Virus record (IMG/VR): IMGVR_UViG_3300047408_000236 | Span: 1 to 61,298 of that record | Source of the DNA: a virus | DNA length: 61,298 bases | Strand: one strand, 5' to 3' | Part shown: positions 8,623 through 17,794 of the stretch, piece by piece | Layout of the letters: each line of letters starts with the position of its first letter | How positions within the stretch are numbered: position 1 is the first letter of the stretch | The notes under the pieces: generated by a model | The model's input: the letters and a program-made list of their open reading frames with translations, nothing else | Told to the model about the DNA's origin: nothing | The model's database searches: none | Position numbers and translations under genes: made by a program

Positions 8623-9145
8623 AGTTGCGGCAATTGCCGCTGGTTTCGACGTTGAGCAGGTTGATGCTTGCGCCGCGCTGCTTGATGGAGCGCAGCGCGT
8701 GTTCGTCCTGGGTAATGGTGGGAGCGCGGCGAACGCGTCGCACTTCGTCAACGATCTGCGCAAGATTGCCGGCATCGAAGCCTATGCGCCGACAGACAAC
8801 GCGGCCGAGCTTACTGCGCGCACGAATGACGATGGCTGGCACACGGCGTTCGCCGGTTGGCTCAAGACCAGCCATCTCGATCTATTCGACCTCGTGTTCG
8901 TGTTGTCGGTTGGCGGCGGCTCGAGCACAACCAGTGCGAACATTGTTGCTGCGCTCGTTTATGCGCGCGAGGCTGGTGCGCAAATCGCGGGGATTGTGGG
9001 CCGAAGCGAGGGCTATACGCGCCAGGTCGCGAACGCCTGCATTGTGGTTCCAAACGTCAATGAGGAGCACGTGACGCCTCACGCTGAATCGTTCCAGAGC
9101 GTGCTGTGCCATCTGCTGGTGTGGCATCCGGCCCTGCAGTCGTGA
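8594..9145 (+). CDS. gmhA: SIS-domain phosphoheptose isomerase, GmhA-like
   Basis: A 183-residue SIS protein with the GmhA signature GNGGSAANASHF (about residues 36-47) and a second loop LSVGGGSSTTSANI. GmhA converts sedoheptulose 7-phosphate to heptose 7-phosphate. Conserved late acidic/His residues occur in EEHVTPHAES. ATG 8594 is chosen because the helix before the motif fits GmhA length (about 190 aa). Overlaps the preceding gene by 29 bases. Confidence 0.8.
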   Translation: MSFTTEYLSEVAAIAAGFDVEQVDACAALLDGAQRVFVLGNGGSAANASHFVNDLRKIAGIEAYAPTDNAAELTARTNDDGWHTAFAGWLKTSHLDLFDLVFVLSVGGGSSTTSANIVAALVYAREAGAQIAGIVGRSEGYTRQVANACIVVPNVNEEHVTPHAESFQSVLCHLLVWHPALQS

Positions 9146-9801
9146 GGCTGTTCGTCGACTCGGCCAATCTTGCGGATATTGAGGATGCGTTGCGCACGGG
9201 CGCGATCAGCGGGGTCACCACGAACCCGAGCATCCTGGCGAAAGAAGGCGTGGCGGACCGAATGCGTCGCTACCAGAAGATTGTCGGGTTGCTCGAAGGC
9301 CAATCGCTGAGCGTAGAACTGGTCGGGACGGATCCAGAGCGCATGATCTTCGAGGCATATGACCTCGCTATTGCGCTGAAGTACCCGAACCTGGCGATCA
9401 AGGTGCCGATGCGCTGGTCGTGGCTACAGGTCGTGCGCGAGTTGCGCGATCACGAGGTGCAGACCAACGTGACGGCGTGCATGACGTATGCCCAGGCGAT
9501 CGTGGGTGCGATGGTCGGCGCGACCTACGTCAGCATGTTCTGGAACCGTATTCGCGACGGTGGCGAGCAGCCGGCTGACATCGTGCGCGCTGTGCGTACA
9601 ACCTTCGACGCGCACGTCTGTAACACTCAGATCATCGTCGGCTCGATCCGCTCAACGCAGGACGTGACCGACGCCATCATGGCCGGTGCTGACATCGTGA
9701 CCGTGCCGCCGCAGTTCCTCGCACCATTGTGCGAGCATCCGAAGACCGACGAAGTGATCAGCCAGTTCCTGCGGGACGCTAAACAACCCATTCACGTCTA
9801 A
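9142..9801 (+). CDS. transaldolase / fructose-6-phosphate aldolase-like
   Basis: A 219-residue short transaldolase starting RLFVDSANLADIEDAL, with GVTTNPS and the Schiff-base lysine in NLAIKVP (K87). Transaldolases of this size make sedoheptulose 7-phosphate, the substrate of the isomerase encoded just upstream, so the phage could feed its own heptose route. GTG start in a GTGA overlap. Aldolase activity on another sugar is possible. Confidence 0.8.
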   Translation: MRLFVDSANLADIEDALRTGAISGVTTNPSILAKEGVADRMRRYQKIVGLLEGQSLSVELVGTDPERMIFEAYDLAIALKYPNLAIKVPMRWSWLQVVRELRDHEVQTNVTACMTYAQAIVGAMVGATYVSMFWNRIRDGGEQPADIVRAVRTTFDAHVCNTQIIVGSIRSTQDVTDAIMAGADIVTVPPQFLAPLCEHPKTDEVISQFLRDAKQPIHV

Positions 9802-9831
9802 CCCGTCCGCCTGGAGGTGGGACCGACAACC

Positions 9832-11331
9832 ATGCCGAACCCATTTCAGGCGATAGGGAAAGCCTTGCGCGGCGATTATCTGTCGCACAAGTTCACGCCG
9901 CTCGACGCCACAATGAACTGGCAGTACGTCAATCACCTCGTGTACACGGCGAACACGATCCCGTACTCGCAGGATTATGGCGGCGACGGCAACTCGGCCG
10001 TATTTGCCTGTTTGCGAGCGCTGGCGTACGCGAGCATTGAGGCGCCGCTTCGTGTCTGGCAACTGGACACCAAGCAGGAACGCGAGCCGCTGTTCGTCAG
10101 CCCGATCCTCGATCTGTTTGACGAGCCGCATCCCGAGCTCGACCTGAACGAGATCCGCTGGTGGTCGGCATGGGCGCGGCATATCGACGGCAACGCGTAC
10201 GTGCTCAAGGTGAGGTCGGGCAATGCGACCAGGGGAACACCGGTCGAGTTGTGGCCGATCAGCCCGACCAGGATGCGGCCACATACTGAGCGTGGCTCGA
10301 ACAACTTTATCGACTGGTACGAACTCGATCGCTACCAGGGCGGGCCGCCCCAGGAAATCCCCGTAGAAAACGTTATCCACTTCAAGCTGGGCGTTGATCC
10401 GTACGATACGCGCAAGGGTATCGCGCCGCTGAAACGGCTCGTACGCGAGATCGCCAGTGATGGCGAGGCCACGCGCTACGCCGATGCGTTGCTTAGAAAC
10501 TTCGGTACGCCAGGTCTGGTAGCCAAACTGCCGGCCGAGACGATGCTGGCGCCAAAACAGATCGAGGAACTCAAGGCGAGCATCAGCCAATCGTTTGGCA
10601 GCGAGAACCGCGGTCGAGTCGGCGTGCTGTCTGGCGGCGCGGACATGGAGCAGTTCGGGTTCTCGCCCGACCAGTTGAACCTGAAGGTGCTACACGACGT
10701 GCCCGAGACACGCATCGCCGCGGTCATGGGCGTCGACCCGCTGGTAGCAAGGCTGGGCGTTGGGCTCGAGCAGACCAGCAACTACGCGAGCGCTCGTCAG
10801 GTCCGCGAGAATTTCACTGAGCTGACCATTGTCCCGTTGTGGGTAATGGATGAGTCGAAGTGGAACCGCAAGCTCAAGACTGACTTCACCGATGATCGCA
10901 GCATCGTCATCGCCCACGACCTGAGCCAGGTTCGTAGCTTGCAGGAAGACGAGAACGCCAAGCATCTGCGATTGCGCGAAGACTTCAAGGCAGGGGTGAT
11001 CACGCGCGAGATGGCGCTCCGCGGTCTGGGCTACGACTCTGACTTGCCGCCCGAGGACACGCTCGCCGTGCCGTCAGGGCTCACGTACGTGCGCGTAGCC
11101 GACGCGGTAACTGACCCGACTGCTACCCCGGCTTTGCCGCCGCCGTTGCCTGGCGCGCCTCCTGTGCAGCCTGCGGTACCTCCGGGCGGGAAGGCGCGCG
11201 GTGACGCGTTCGCTTCGGTGGTGCAGAGCATCGTGGATCAGGCTGCCGGCGACTTCGCCGACGATCTTCAGCGGCTCCAGGACGGTCAGCAGAAGCGTGT
11301 GACGAACGGGCTCGTCAATGGTAGTCACTGA
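9832..11331 (+). CDS. HK97-family portal protein
   Basis: A 499-residue portal that forms the DNA gate of the capsid. Typical features are the early SAVFACLRALAYASIEAPLR segment, an internal VIHFKLGVDPYD...KGIAPL region and a late Pro-rich tail (about residues 440-470). GGAGG lies at 9812-9816. ATG 9832 gives a slightly long spacing, and GTG 9817 is in frame but too close. It restarts the head gene order after the sugar cassette. Confidence 0.85.
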   Translation: MPNPFQAIGKALRGDYLSHKFTPLDATMNWQYVNHLVYTANTIPYSQDYGGDGNSAVFACLRALAYASIEAPLRVWQLDTKQEREPLFVSPILDLFDEPHPELDLNEIRWWSAWARHIDGNAYVLKVRSGNATRGTPVELWPISPTRMRPHTERGSNNFIDWYELDRYQGGPPQEIPVENVIHFKLGVDPYDTRKGIAPLKRLVREIASDGEATRYADALLRNFGTPGLVAKLPAETMLAPKQIEELKASISQSFGSENRGRVGVLSGGADMEQFGFSPDQLNLKVLHDVPETRIAAVMGVDPLVARLGVGLEQTSNYASARQVRENFTELTIVPLWVMDESKWNRKLKTDFTDDRSIVIAHDLSQVRSLQEDENAKHLRLREDFKAGVITREMALRGLGYDSDLPPEDTLAVPSGLTYVRVADAVTDPTATPALPPPLPGAPPVQPAVPPGGKARGDAFASVVQSIVDQAAGDFADDLQRLQDGQQKRVTNGLVNGSH

Positions 11332-11911
11332 GCGCAAGCAAGCCGCCGACGAGCAGCACGGCTTTCGGGATGACGACCTCGAACTGGCGCTGATCACCGC
11401 GCTGTTCGTGCTCTGGTACGGCACGGCCCTGCGAGCGGTTCATACGCTGGCCTTGCGCGTGCTCAACCTGAGCACGGTCCCGCTCGACGATCCGTCCGTG
11501 CGACAGATTGCCCTGGCTGGTCGTGCTGCCGCGGTCGCGGTCGACGCCACCACGCGCCGGCTGATCGCCGAGCGCATCCATGACGGGCTGGCGCAGGGCT
11601 TGACGACGCGCGAGATCGCGTATGGTACGCCCGACTTTCCGGGTATCACCGGTCTGTTCGAGGGCACGTGGAAGAACCGGCCATTGACGATCGCGAGGAC
11701 CGAGTTACAGAAAGCGCAACTCCAGGCAACCGTGAACCGATTCCGCACAGTTGGCCGAGGTGTGGTGACGGGGCTGCTCGCGCACGATGGTGACCATGAC
11801 GCGGCCTGTGCAGCTCGAGACGGACGAATCTACCCGGTCAGCCAGCCGCCGGAACTTTTGCACCCGAACTGCCGACTCAGCCTCAGCCCAGTTATTGGAG
11901 GGATCCCGTGA
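11318..11911 (+). CDS. phage head morphogenesis / minor capsid protein
   Basis: A 197-residue protein of the SPP1 gp7 / Mu F type. The C-terminus carries the usual signature: ARTELQKAQ, then CAARDGRIYPV and ELLHPNCRLSL, a Cys/His pattern typical of this family. It follows the portal gene with a 14-base overlap, the standard location. Confidence 0.75.
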   Translation: MVVTERKQAADEQHGFRDDDLELALITALFVLWYGTALRAVHTLALRVLNLSTVPLDDPSVRQIALAGRAAAVAVDATTRRLIAERIHDGLAQGLTTREIAYGTPDFPGITGLFEGTWKNRPLTIARTELQKAQLQATVNRFRTVGRGVVTGLLAHDGDHDAACAARDGRIYPVSQPPELLHPNCRLSLSPVIGGIP

Positions 11912-12351
11912 CCACGATTGTCCGGCCCAGCGAGGCCGACCTGAGTGCAATCGCCCGACGTATTAGCGGGCCACTGTCACCTGAAGGCGCAGAAGCGTGG
12001 TACCGCAATGACAGCGCCATGTTGCTGCAAGAGATCGCCACGTTACGCCAGGAAGCCGCTACAGCGCGGCAAAGTTTCTTCAGCGACGGTGCTCAGGCCG
12101 GACCTGATGCCACGTTGTACGAATTGGCGAAGGCATGGAAGGCGACGAGTACGGGCTACTGGGAGAAGACCCAGACCAGACGGTTACGTCAGAAAGTGGC
12201 CGAGCTTACGGACGACGCAGAGAACCTGCGCGCCTCGATCCAGACGATGCGCGAGGAGTACGAACGAAACGTTCAGGTGTTGAGCGCTCAGTACGCGGCA
12301 CGTGAAGCCCAGGCCAAGGATCTCATGGCTCGCGCCGCGGAGTTGCTGTGA
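11908..12351 (+). CDS. helical/coiled-coil protein between head genes
   Basis: A 147-residue, highly helical protein (residues about 35-145 alanine/glutamate/arginine-rich). It could be a scaffold-like or minor head protein from position, but no motif supports this. GTG start in a GTGA overlap. Confidence 0.55.
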   Translation: MTTIVRPSEADLSAIARRISGPLSPEGAEAWYRNDSAMLLQEIATLRQEAATARQSFFSDGAQAGPDATLYELAKAWKATSTGYWEKTQTRRLRQKVAELTDDAENLRASIQTMREEYERNVQVLSAQYAAREAQAKDLMARAAELL

Positions 12352-12560
12352 CCAAACGGCGCGCGAAGGCGCCGGCACTCACGCCTCACGGGTTCGATCT
12401 GGCTTACGGGAAAGATTCGGCCGCGCAGCCGGGTATGGTCATGTTCAGAATCGCTAACGAGGGCGTAATCAAGTGGGAGCTGAACATGCCGCCCGAGGAG
12501 TTTCTGGTCCTGGCGCACGCGTTCGAGAACGTGGCTCGAGCCGTCGCCGCGGACGTGTAA
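12348..12560 (+). CDS. small hypothetical protein
   Basis: A 70-residue protein of unknown family with GTGA coupling to the gene before and TAATG coupling to the glycosyltransferase after. The segment IKWELNMPPEEFLVLAHAF looks like a small beta-hairpin/helix fold. No function can be assigned. Confidence 0.55.
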   Translation: MTKRRAKAPALTPHGFDLAYGKDSAAQPGMVMFRIANEGVIKWELNMPPEEFLVLAHAFENVARAVAADV

Positions 12561-13681
12561 TGCTCGGTCGCGCACCGCGCGTGCTCGCCCTGACTGGCGA
12601 TGAAACCGGCTGCAGCCTTTGGCGAATCTGGCAGCCATTCGCTGAGCTCGAACGCCGCGGCTTTATCGCCGAGTGGTCGCACAAGAATGACAGCGACAAG
12701 GTGCTGCCGCTCGTTGCGGCCGGTCGGTACGACGCGGTCATTACGCCGCGGATCGTCTGGCCGGTCGAGGGCATTGGCGAGCAGTGGGTCAACACGATTC
12801 ACAAGGCCGGCCTGGCCTGGCTGTACGAGATCGACGACGACATCTTTTCGCCCAGGATTGTCGATCGGCAGATGCGCGTCTTTCCGGCCGAGGCGGCCAA
12901 AGGTCGCGACCAGCTCGAATGGGAACGTAACGAGCGGATCAAGATGCTCACCGTGTGCGACGGCGTGACGGTGTCGAGCCGGCGACTGGCGACGATTGCG
13001 CGTCAGTACGCACCAGCAGCAACGCCTGTTTATCACATCCCCAATAGCATCGATGCGAAGTGGTTCAGGTCAACGCTCCGCGGCATCGGTCGCATCCCCG
13101 AACTTGAGGGCAAGTTGACGGTTGGCTGGGCTGGCGGCGCACGCGAAGAGGCCGACATGAAGCCGCTTGCTGAGGCATGGGCGATCATCGCTGAGCGCTA
13201 CCCCGAGGTCGAGTTCGTGATTCAGGGTCATATGAGCGACTCGCTCTACCACTCGATTCCGGATGAACGGCGGCACTCGCTGCCGTGGCTGGAATTGCAC
13301 GAGTACCCGCGGGCGCTCATCAACATCGATATTGGCTGCTGCATTGTGGCGCCGCTCGTGTTCAACACCTCGAAAACGTGCATCAAGTGGTACGAGATGA
13401 CGCTCGCTGGTGCCGTGTGCGTTGTCAGCCCGACGTTGTACGGGCGCGAGGTGACCGATGGTGAGGATGCGCTGGTCGCTGAGACGCCCGAGCAGATAGT
13501 CACGGCGCTGAGCCGACTGATTGAGTCTGAGGATCTGCGCCGGACGATCAGCCGTAATGCTCGGCGCGCGGTCATGGAGCGCCACAGCTTAGAGAACAAC
13601 TGGCATAAGTGGCCGTTGGCCTGGTCAGACGCAATTGAACGATTCCGCGCGAAGCCGAGACTGATTCTCGCTTCCGCTTAG
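12560..13681 (+). CDS. GT-B glycosyltransferase (GT4-like)
   Basis: A 373-residue glycosyltransferase. The C-terminal nucleotide-sugar half has VGWAGGAREEADM (about residue 190), then KWYEMTLAGAVCVVS and a DGEDALVAETPEQIV tail, all typical of GT4 enzymes. It lies among head genes, so it is probably expressed late and could glycosylate virion or cell-surface targets using sugars from the neighbouring cassettes. Confidence 0.75.
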   Translation: MLGRAPRVLALTGDETGCSLWRIWQPFAELERRGFIAEWSHKNDSDKVLPLVAAGRYDAVITPRIVWPVEGIGEQWVNTIHKAGLAWLYEIDDDIFSPRIVDRQMRVFPAEAAKGRDQLEWERNERIKMLTVCDGVTVSSRRLATIARQYAPAATPVYHIPNSIDAKWFRSTLRGIGRIPELEGKLTVGWAGGAREEADMKPLAEAWAIIAERYPEVEFVIQGHMSDSLYHSIPDERRHSLPWLELHEYPRALINIDIGCCIVAPLVFNTSKTCIKWYEMTLAGAVCVVSPTLYGREVTDGEDALVAETPEQIVTALSRLIESEDLRRTISRNARRAVMERHSLENNWHKWPLAWSDAIERFRAKPRLILASA

Positions 13682-13709
13682 CTTTTATTCGCCGGCGCGA
13701 GCAATCTCC

Positions 13710-13743
13710 CCGGCTCATCTTCAACGCTTCTGAAGGGAGCCGG
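13710..13743 (+). promoter_or_regulatory. hairpin covering the ribosome-binding site of the protease gene
   Basis: CCGGCTC (13710-13716) pairs with GAGCCGG (13737-13743), with further pairing inside (CTTCA/TGAAG). The GGGAG Shine-Dalgarno of the next gene lies in the 3' arm. It could limit translation of the protease/capsid genes. It sits in the only sizeable gap in the head genes. Confidence 0.35.
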
Positions 13744-13747
13744 CCCC

Positions 13748-14575
13748 TTGCTGTACATGTCTACCCCGCTGGAGTTGGTCGAGATCAAGGCCGACTCGTC
13801 AGGCGCGATGCAATTCACCGCGTACGCATCGACGTTCAACAATCGCGATCACGGCGGCGACATCATCTCCAAAGGCGCGTTCGGTGCAAGTCTTGCCGAA
13901 CGCAAGTTTCGACCGCTGCTCTGGCAGCACGACATGCGCGAGCCGATCGGCATCGAAAAATCACTCAAGGAAGACGCCCGCGGCTTGCTCGGCACGTGGG
14001 AGCTGGTCGATACCGTCCGCGGTCGGGACGCCTACAAATTGCTCAAGGCGGGCGCGGTGCGCTCCATGAGCATTGGCTACGTCCCGACGCAGTTCAAGTT
14101 CGACGACGCCGGCGATACGCGCATCCTCGAAGAAATCGACCTTTTGGAAAATTCAGTTGTCAGCATTCCGATGAACGATCAGGCGCAAGTGCAATCGGTC
14201 AAGCACGTGCATTGCGCGACGTGTATGGCGCTAATCGAAGTACCCAAGGAGGAAGAGCACAAGGAACAGCCGACGCTGGCGCAGCTCGCCAGCACGACCA
14301 GAGATGTGGTCGCGGCGTTCGGTGAACGCACTCGCGACTTGCTCGACAAATTGCAAGCAGGCGATTTCAGCCTGACGGAACAGAAACGCACAGACCTCCA
14401 GGCACTCCTTGAGACGTTCTCGGGGATCGACGCCGTGCGTCACGACGCCGAAGCGGTACTGGCTCACAAGCAGGAACAGGTACCCGACCCGACGACTAGC
14501 CAGCAGATCAGTACGACTGCCCTGGCTCTTGAACTGGCTCGTCACCGCATTCGTGCGCGTGGCTGGGAGGTCTGA
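13748..14575 (+). CDS. HK97-family prohead protease
   Basis: A 275-residue capsid maturation protease. Expected residues are visible: His in LLWQHDMREPIG (about residue 61) and Ser in ENSVVSIPMNDQA (about residue 140). The family domain fills residues 5-150. The C-terminal half is an extension with a CATC pair, helical and perhaps scaffold-like. TTG 13748 is preferred for Shine-Dalgarno spacing; ATG 13757 is the alternative. The major capsid gene follows. Confidence 0.8.
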   Translation: MLYMSTPLELVEIKADSSGAMQFTAYASTFNNRDHGGDIISKGAFGASLAERKFRPLLWQHDMREPIGIEKSLKEDARGLLGTWELVDTVRGRDAYKLLKAGAVRSMSIGYVPTQFKFDDAGDTRILEEIDLLENSVVSIPMNDQAQVQSVKHVHCATCMALIEVPKEEEHKEQPTLAQLASTTRDVVAAFGERTRDLLDKLQAGDFSLTEQKRTDLQALLETFSGIDAVRHDAEAVLAHKQEQVPDPTTSQQISTTALALELARHRIRARGWEV

Positions 14576-14582
14576 ACGAATC

Positions 14583-15908
14583 ATGTCGATGACCATTGCC
14601 GAAGCTCAGACGGAGCTCAAGGAACGGCTCGAGCAGGCCGATCTGCGCGAGAAAAAGTATCTCGACACCGAGATGCCTAACGAGGAACGCGAAGAGCAAA
14701 AGAAACTGCTCGACGAGATCGCTACTCTCGAAACGAAACTGAACGATATCGAGGATGCCGAGCAGCGGCGTGCTCGCATTATGCAGTCGTACGAGCGCGC
14801 ACGACGGCCAGCACCTGGCGCGCGCCCAACGTACGAGGGCGATGATGGAGACCTCGAGGGCAAGCGCATCTCACCAGGTCGTCAGTTCCTATCCAGCATG
14901 GATTACCGCACGGCCAAACAGCGCAAGATGTTCGATTCGAATCTGTCGCGTGTCGAGATCGGCGTCACGATGTCCGAAGGTACGTCGATGCTCGAATGGG
15001 CCCAGCAGAAAACGCTGTTGCGCGGCGGTTCGTCCACTTCTGGTGGGCCGTTCGTGCTCGAGGACCATCAGCCAGGATATCTCGACTTGCTGCAGGCGCC
15101 GCTGAACGTTATCGACATCATTATGCGGTCGCAGACGTCGAGCGACACCATCGAATATGTCCGTGAGGACACGTTCACCAACGCTGCGGCGTTCGTCGCT
15201 GAGGCAACGGGCTTCACGGCGTCGGCGCTCGCGACTGGCACGGGTACTGGCCTCAAGCCTGAGTCAGCATTGGCGTACAGCACGCAGACCGCGACGGTCA
15301 GGACGCTGGCTCACTGGATTCCGGTTACAAACCGCATGCTCAGTGATGCGCCGGCGATCCGCGGCATCATCGACGGACGGCTTCTGTTCGGCTTGCAGCA
15401 GAAACTGCAGTCGCAGATCGTGTCTGGTGACGGTACTGGTGAGAACCTTACCGGTATTTTGAACACGGCCAGCATTGGCGTCGTCGGCAAGGGCACCGAT
15501 TCGCAGATTGACGCGCTGTACAAGGGTCGAACACTGGTCAACTGGACGGGCCTGGGCCGAGTCTCCGCGTTCTGTCTCAACCCGACTGATTGGCAGACAA
15601 TCCGTCTGGCACGTGAATCGGCCTCGACGGCGACGCCTGGTTCCTACCTGTTCGGTCCGCCGAGCGGTATGGGCGCACCCACGTTGTGGGGTATTCCGGT
15701 TGTCGAAGACCCGAATATCACGGTAGGTACGGGCCTGGTCGGCGACTTCCAGCAGGGCGCCACGCTCTATGATCGCGAACAGGGCGCGGTCAGGGTCGGC
15801 ACGGTGAACGACCAGTTCGTGCGCAATATGCAGACTATTTTGGCCGAACTCCGCGTGGCCTTCGTGGTCTGGCGGCCAGCAGTTTTCGCGAAAGTCACCG
15901 GACTCTGA
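14583..15908 (+). CDS. major capsid protein, HK97 fold
   Basis: A 441-residue capsid subunit. Residues 1-75 are a coiled coil like the HK97 delta (scaffold) domain, expected to be cut off by the protease. The mature part has typical stretches: SDTIEYVREDTFTNAAAFVAE, an N-arm/spine region and a late GDFQQGATLYDREQGAVRVG loop. GGGAGG lies 13 bases before the ATG. Confidence 0.9.
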   Translation: MSMTIAEAQTELKERLEQADLREKKYLDTEMPNEEREEQKKLLDEIATLETKLNDIEDAEQRRARIMQSYERARRPAPGARPTYEGDDGDLEGKRISPGRQFLSSMDYRTAKQRKMFDSNLSRVEIGVTMSEGTSMLEWAQQKTLLRGGSSTSGGPFVLEDHQPGYLDLLQAPLNVIDIIMRSQTSSDTIEYVREDTFTNAAAFVAEATGFTASALATGTGTGLKPESALAYSTQTATVRTLAHWIPVTNRMLSDAPAIRGIIDGRLLFGLQQKLQSQIVSGDGTGENLTGILNTASIGVVGKGTDSQIDALYKGRTLVNWTGLGRVSAFCLNPTDWQTIRLARESASTATPGSYLFGPPSGMGAPTLWGIPVVEDPNITVGTGLVGDFQQGATLYDREQGAVRVGTVNDQFVRNMQTILAELRVAFVVWRPAVFAKVTGL

Positions 15909-15911
15909 TCG

Positions 15912-16109
15912 GTGGCTAATCCTGCGCCTGCAGTCATGGACGTTGTTCGCCGTCTACGGCTGCGCTTACGCAGGATGAGTGGTGACGAGCCGGCAACGGA
16001 GCATCCACCGTTGCCGGCCGTCGACCACAAACGACGACTGATCTACTTTGATAAGGCACGCTGGCCGCGGCGTGATTATGAAGACAAGGGAGTCCAGCCG
16101 CATGGCTGA
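15912..16109 (+). CDS. small basic hypothetical protein
   Basis: A 65-residue, Arg/Pro-rich protein with GTG start three bases after the capsid stop. No recognised family. Overlaps the next gene by 8 bases. Confidence 0.5.
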   Translation: MANPAPAVMDVVRRLRLRLRRMSGDEPATEHPPLPAVDHKRRLIYFDKARWPRRDYEDKGVQPHG

Positions 16110-16368
16110 TGAATACGTGGTGCAGCTATACGGCACCGGTGGCGATTACGTTACCGACGCGTTCACCGATCAAGACTTATCGCTGGCCAGTAATCGCGAG
16201 ATGGTGATAGACAGCGGCGGCAAAATCTACGTCTGGAACCAGCGCAACGCCCAATGGCGAGAATCAGCCGGTGTCATCACGCTCGGCAAGGAAATAGTCA
16301 AGCCGGCTGAACCCGAGCCCGAACCTGAGCACGAGCCCGAGCCAAAGGTGGCCGATAAGGACAAGTGA
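16102..16368 (+). CDS. small acidic protein with Glu-Pro repeats
   Basis: An 88-residue protein: a small beta-rich N-terminal domain (VVQLYGTGGDYVTDAF) and a Glu-Pro repeat tail (about residues 68-82). Position right after the capsid suggests a head accessory protein, but there is no motif to prove it. Its stop overlaps the GTG of the glycosyltransferase. Confidence 0.55.
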   Translation: MADEYVVQLYGTGGDYVTDAFTDQDLSLASNREMVIDSGGKIYVWNQRNAQWRESAGVITLGKEIVKPAEPEPEPEHEPEPKVADKDK

Positions 16369-16958
16369 AGGCGCCGTCGTTCACGTTCATTGTGCCGACG
16401 CATCGCAATGATCGGCCGATACCGCGTTGCCTCAACAGCATCGCGCCGCAGCTCGATCCGTCCGATGAGGTGATCGTGGTTGGCGACGTGCATGATGGGC
16501 CCTTGCCGAACGTCGAATCATGGGTAGCGTCTTACGGCTCGCAGTTCCGCTATGTGAGTTTGGACGCGGGCCATCACTGCTTTGGTCACTGTCAGAATAA
16601 TCTCGGCATCGAGCAGGCCAAAGGAACATACCTTCATTTCAACGACGACGATGACGTCTGGACGCCGGACGCGGTGGCGCTCATGCGAAGAAGCGTCAGC
16701 ATGTTTCCCGACATTGCGCTGCTGTTTCGGTTCCACTCGTACTTTGGCCTGGACTTCTGGGATATGGCCGGCCACTTTGAGCGCAACTACATCGGTGGCC
16801 ATTGCCTGGTCGCGCCGAACGTTCCGGACAAGATCGGATCATGGACGTGCGACTACACCGGGGATTTCGACTACGTCGAGAGCACGGTGAACAATTTCGG
16901 TGGGCCGGACAGGGCGATCTGGGTCAACGAGTTCGTAGCGCGAGCGCGACCAGGATGA
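16365..16958 (+). CDS. GT2-like glycosyltransferase
   Basis: A 197-residue GT-A protein: N-terminal FIVPTHRNDRPIPRCLNSI and the metal-binding acidic cluster HFNDDDDVW (about residue 88). It is short for the family, essentially the catalytic core only. First gene of the second glycan cassette; GTGA overlap with the preceding gene. Confidence 0.75.
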   Translation: MKAPSFTFIVPTHRNDRPIPRCLNSIAPQLDPSDEVIVVGDVHDGPLPNVESWVASYGSQFRYVSLDAGHHCFGHCQNNLGIEQAKGTYLHFNDDDDVWTPDAVALMRRSVSMFPDIALLFRFHSYFGLDFWDMAGHFERNYIGGHCLVAPNVPDKIGSWTCDYTGDFDYVESTVNNFGGPDRAIWVNEFVARARPG

Positions 16959-17794
16959 TTCCCGCACCGACCAACAACTACACGGATTACCGAGACTGCT
17001 TGCGCGAGGCGGTTGCGCAGCAGCCCGAGGAATGGACGTTCAAGTCCGATCCGCGGTACCAGCGGGTGCTCGAGCATGTTGACCATTACCAGGGCGTCAG
17101 ATTCATCGTGCAGATCAAGCAGGAGTACGCGGCGTACTGGTCGAGGGCGCTCTCGATATTGCCGGCCATCGTTGAGGAGAATGACCGTTACGGCAAGCCG
17201 ATCACTGACACGTTCCAGGAGATCGGGCTGACGTGCTCGCCGTCGAACCTGCGCTATTTGAGCCAGGCATTGCGATTGTGGACGCATGCGCTCGAGATGG
17301 GCATGGAACGCATGCACGTGGTCGAGTTGGGCGGCGGCTACGGTGGGCTGGCACTGTACGTCCATCGGCTCGCATCGTTGTTCCCGAGCGTAGAGCTCGC
17401 TTGGTACACGATCGTCGACTTGCCGGAAGCCGCGGACATTCAGGAGATGGTGTTTGCTGAATGGGGCGTGCCGGCCATGACGGTGAATGGACTGGACGAG
17501 GTTGCGCTCGAATGGTGTCTCGACCATGCCGATGAGACGCAGGCGCCGCGGTTTCTGTTCTCAGCTTATGCCTTCAGCGAGTTCGATGAGGAAACGCGCG
17601 ACTACTACGCCGAGCGTGTTGCGAAGCATTGCGAGCATGGCGTGCTGATCTGGAACTTTACCAACGGTCCGCACGAGAAACTAGCGGAACGGCCGGTCGG
17701 TGGGCCGGTCTATCAGTTCATCAATAAGCCGTTACGCACCAATCTAGATCAACCGGCCATGTATCCGGAACCCATCCAGCTCGTGAGGTTCTAG
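16955..17794 (+). CDS. putative sugar O-methyltransferase
   Basis: A 279-residue SAM-dependent enzyme with VELGGGYGGLALYVHRL (about residues 120-136) as motif I and YTIVDLPEAADIQ as the following acidic strand, a pattern seen in putative sugar O-methyltransferases of glycan clusters. ATG 16955 is in an ATGA overlap; longer in-frame starts lie inside the glycosyltransferase. Confidence 0.65.
   Translation: MIPAPTNNYTDYRDCLREAVAQQPEEWTFKSDPRYQRVLEHVDHYQGVRFIVQIKQEYAAYWSRALSILPAIVEENDRYGKPITDTFQEIGLTCSPSNLRYLSQALRLWTHALEMGMERMHVVELGGGYGGLALYVHRLASLFPSVELAWYTIVDLPEAADIQEMVFAEWGVPAMTVNGLDEVALEWCLDHADETQAPRFLFSAYAFSEFDEETRDYYAERVAKHCEHGVLIWNFTNGPHEKLAERPVGGPVYQFINKPLRTNLDQPAMYPEPIQLVRF

Noticed and set aside
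9652-10590. Long reverse-strand frame (312 aa) opposite the transaldolase and portal genes
   Set aside because: Arg/His/Asp-rich composition typical of an antisense shadow in GC-rich DNA; the forward genes have clear families.
16955-17231. Upstream in-frame start (16802) for the methyltransferase
   Set aside because: Would lie deep in the glycosyltransferase gene; ATGA coupling at 16955 is far more consistent.
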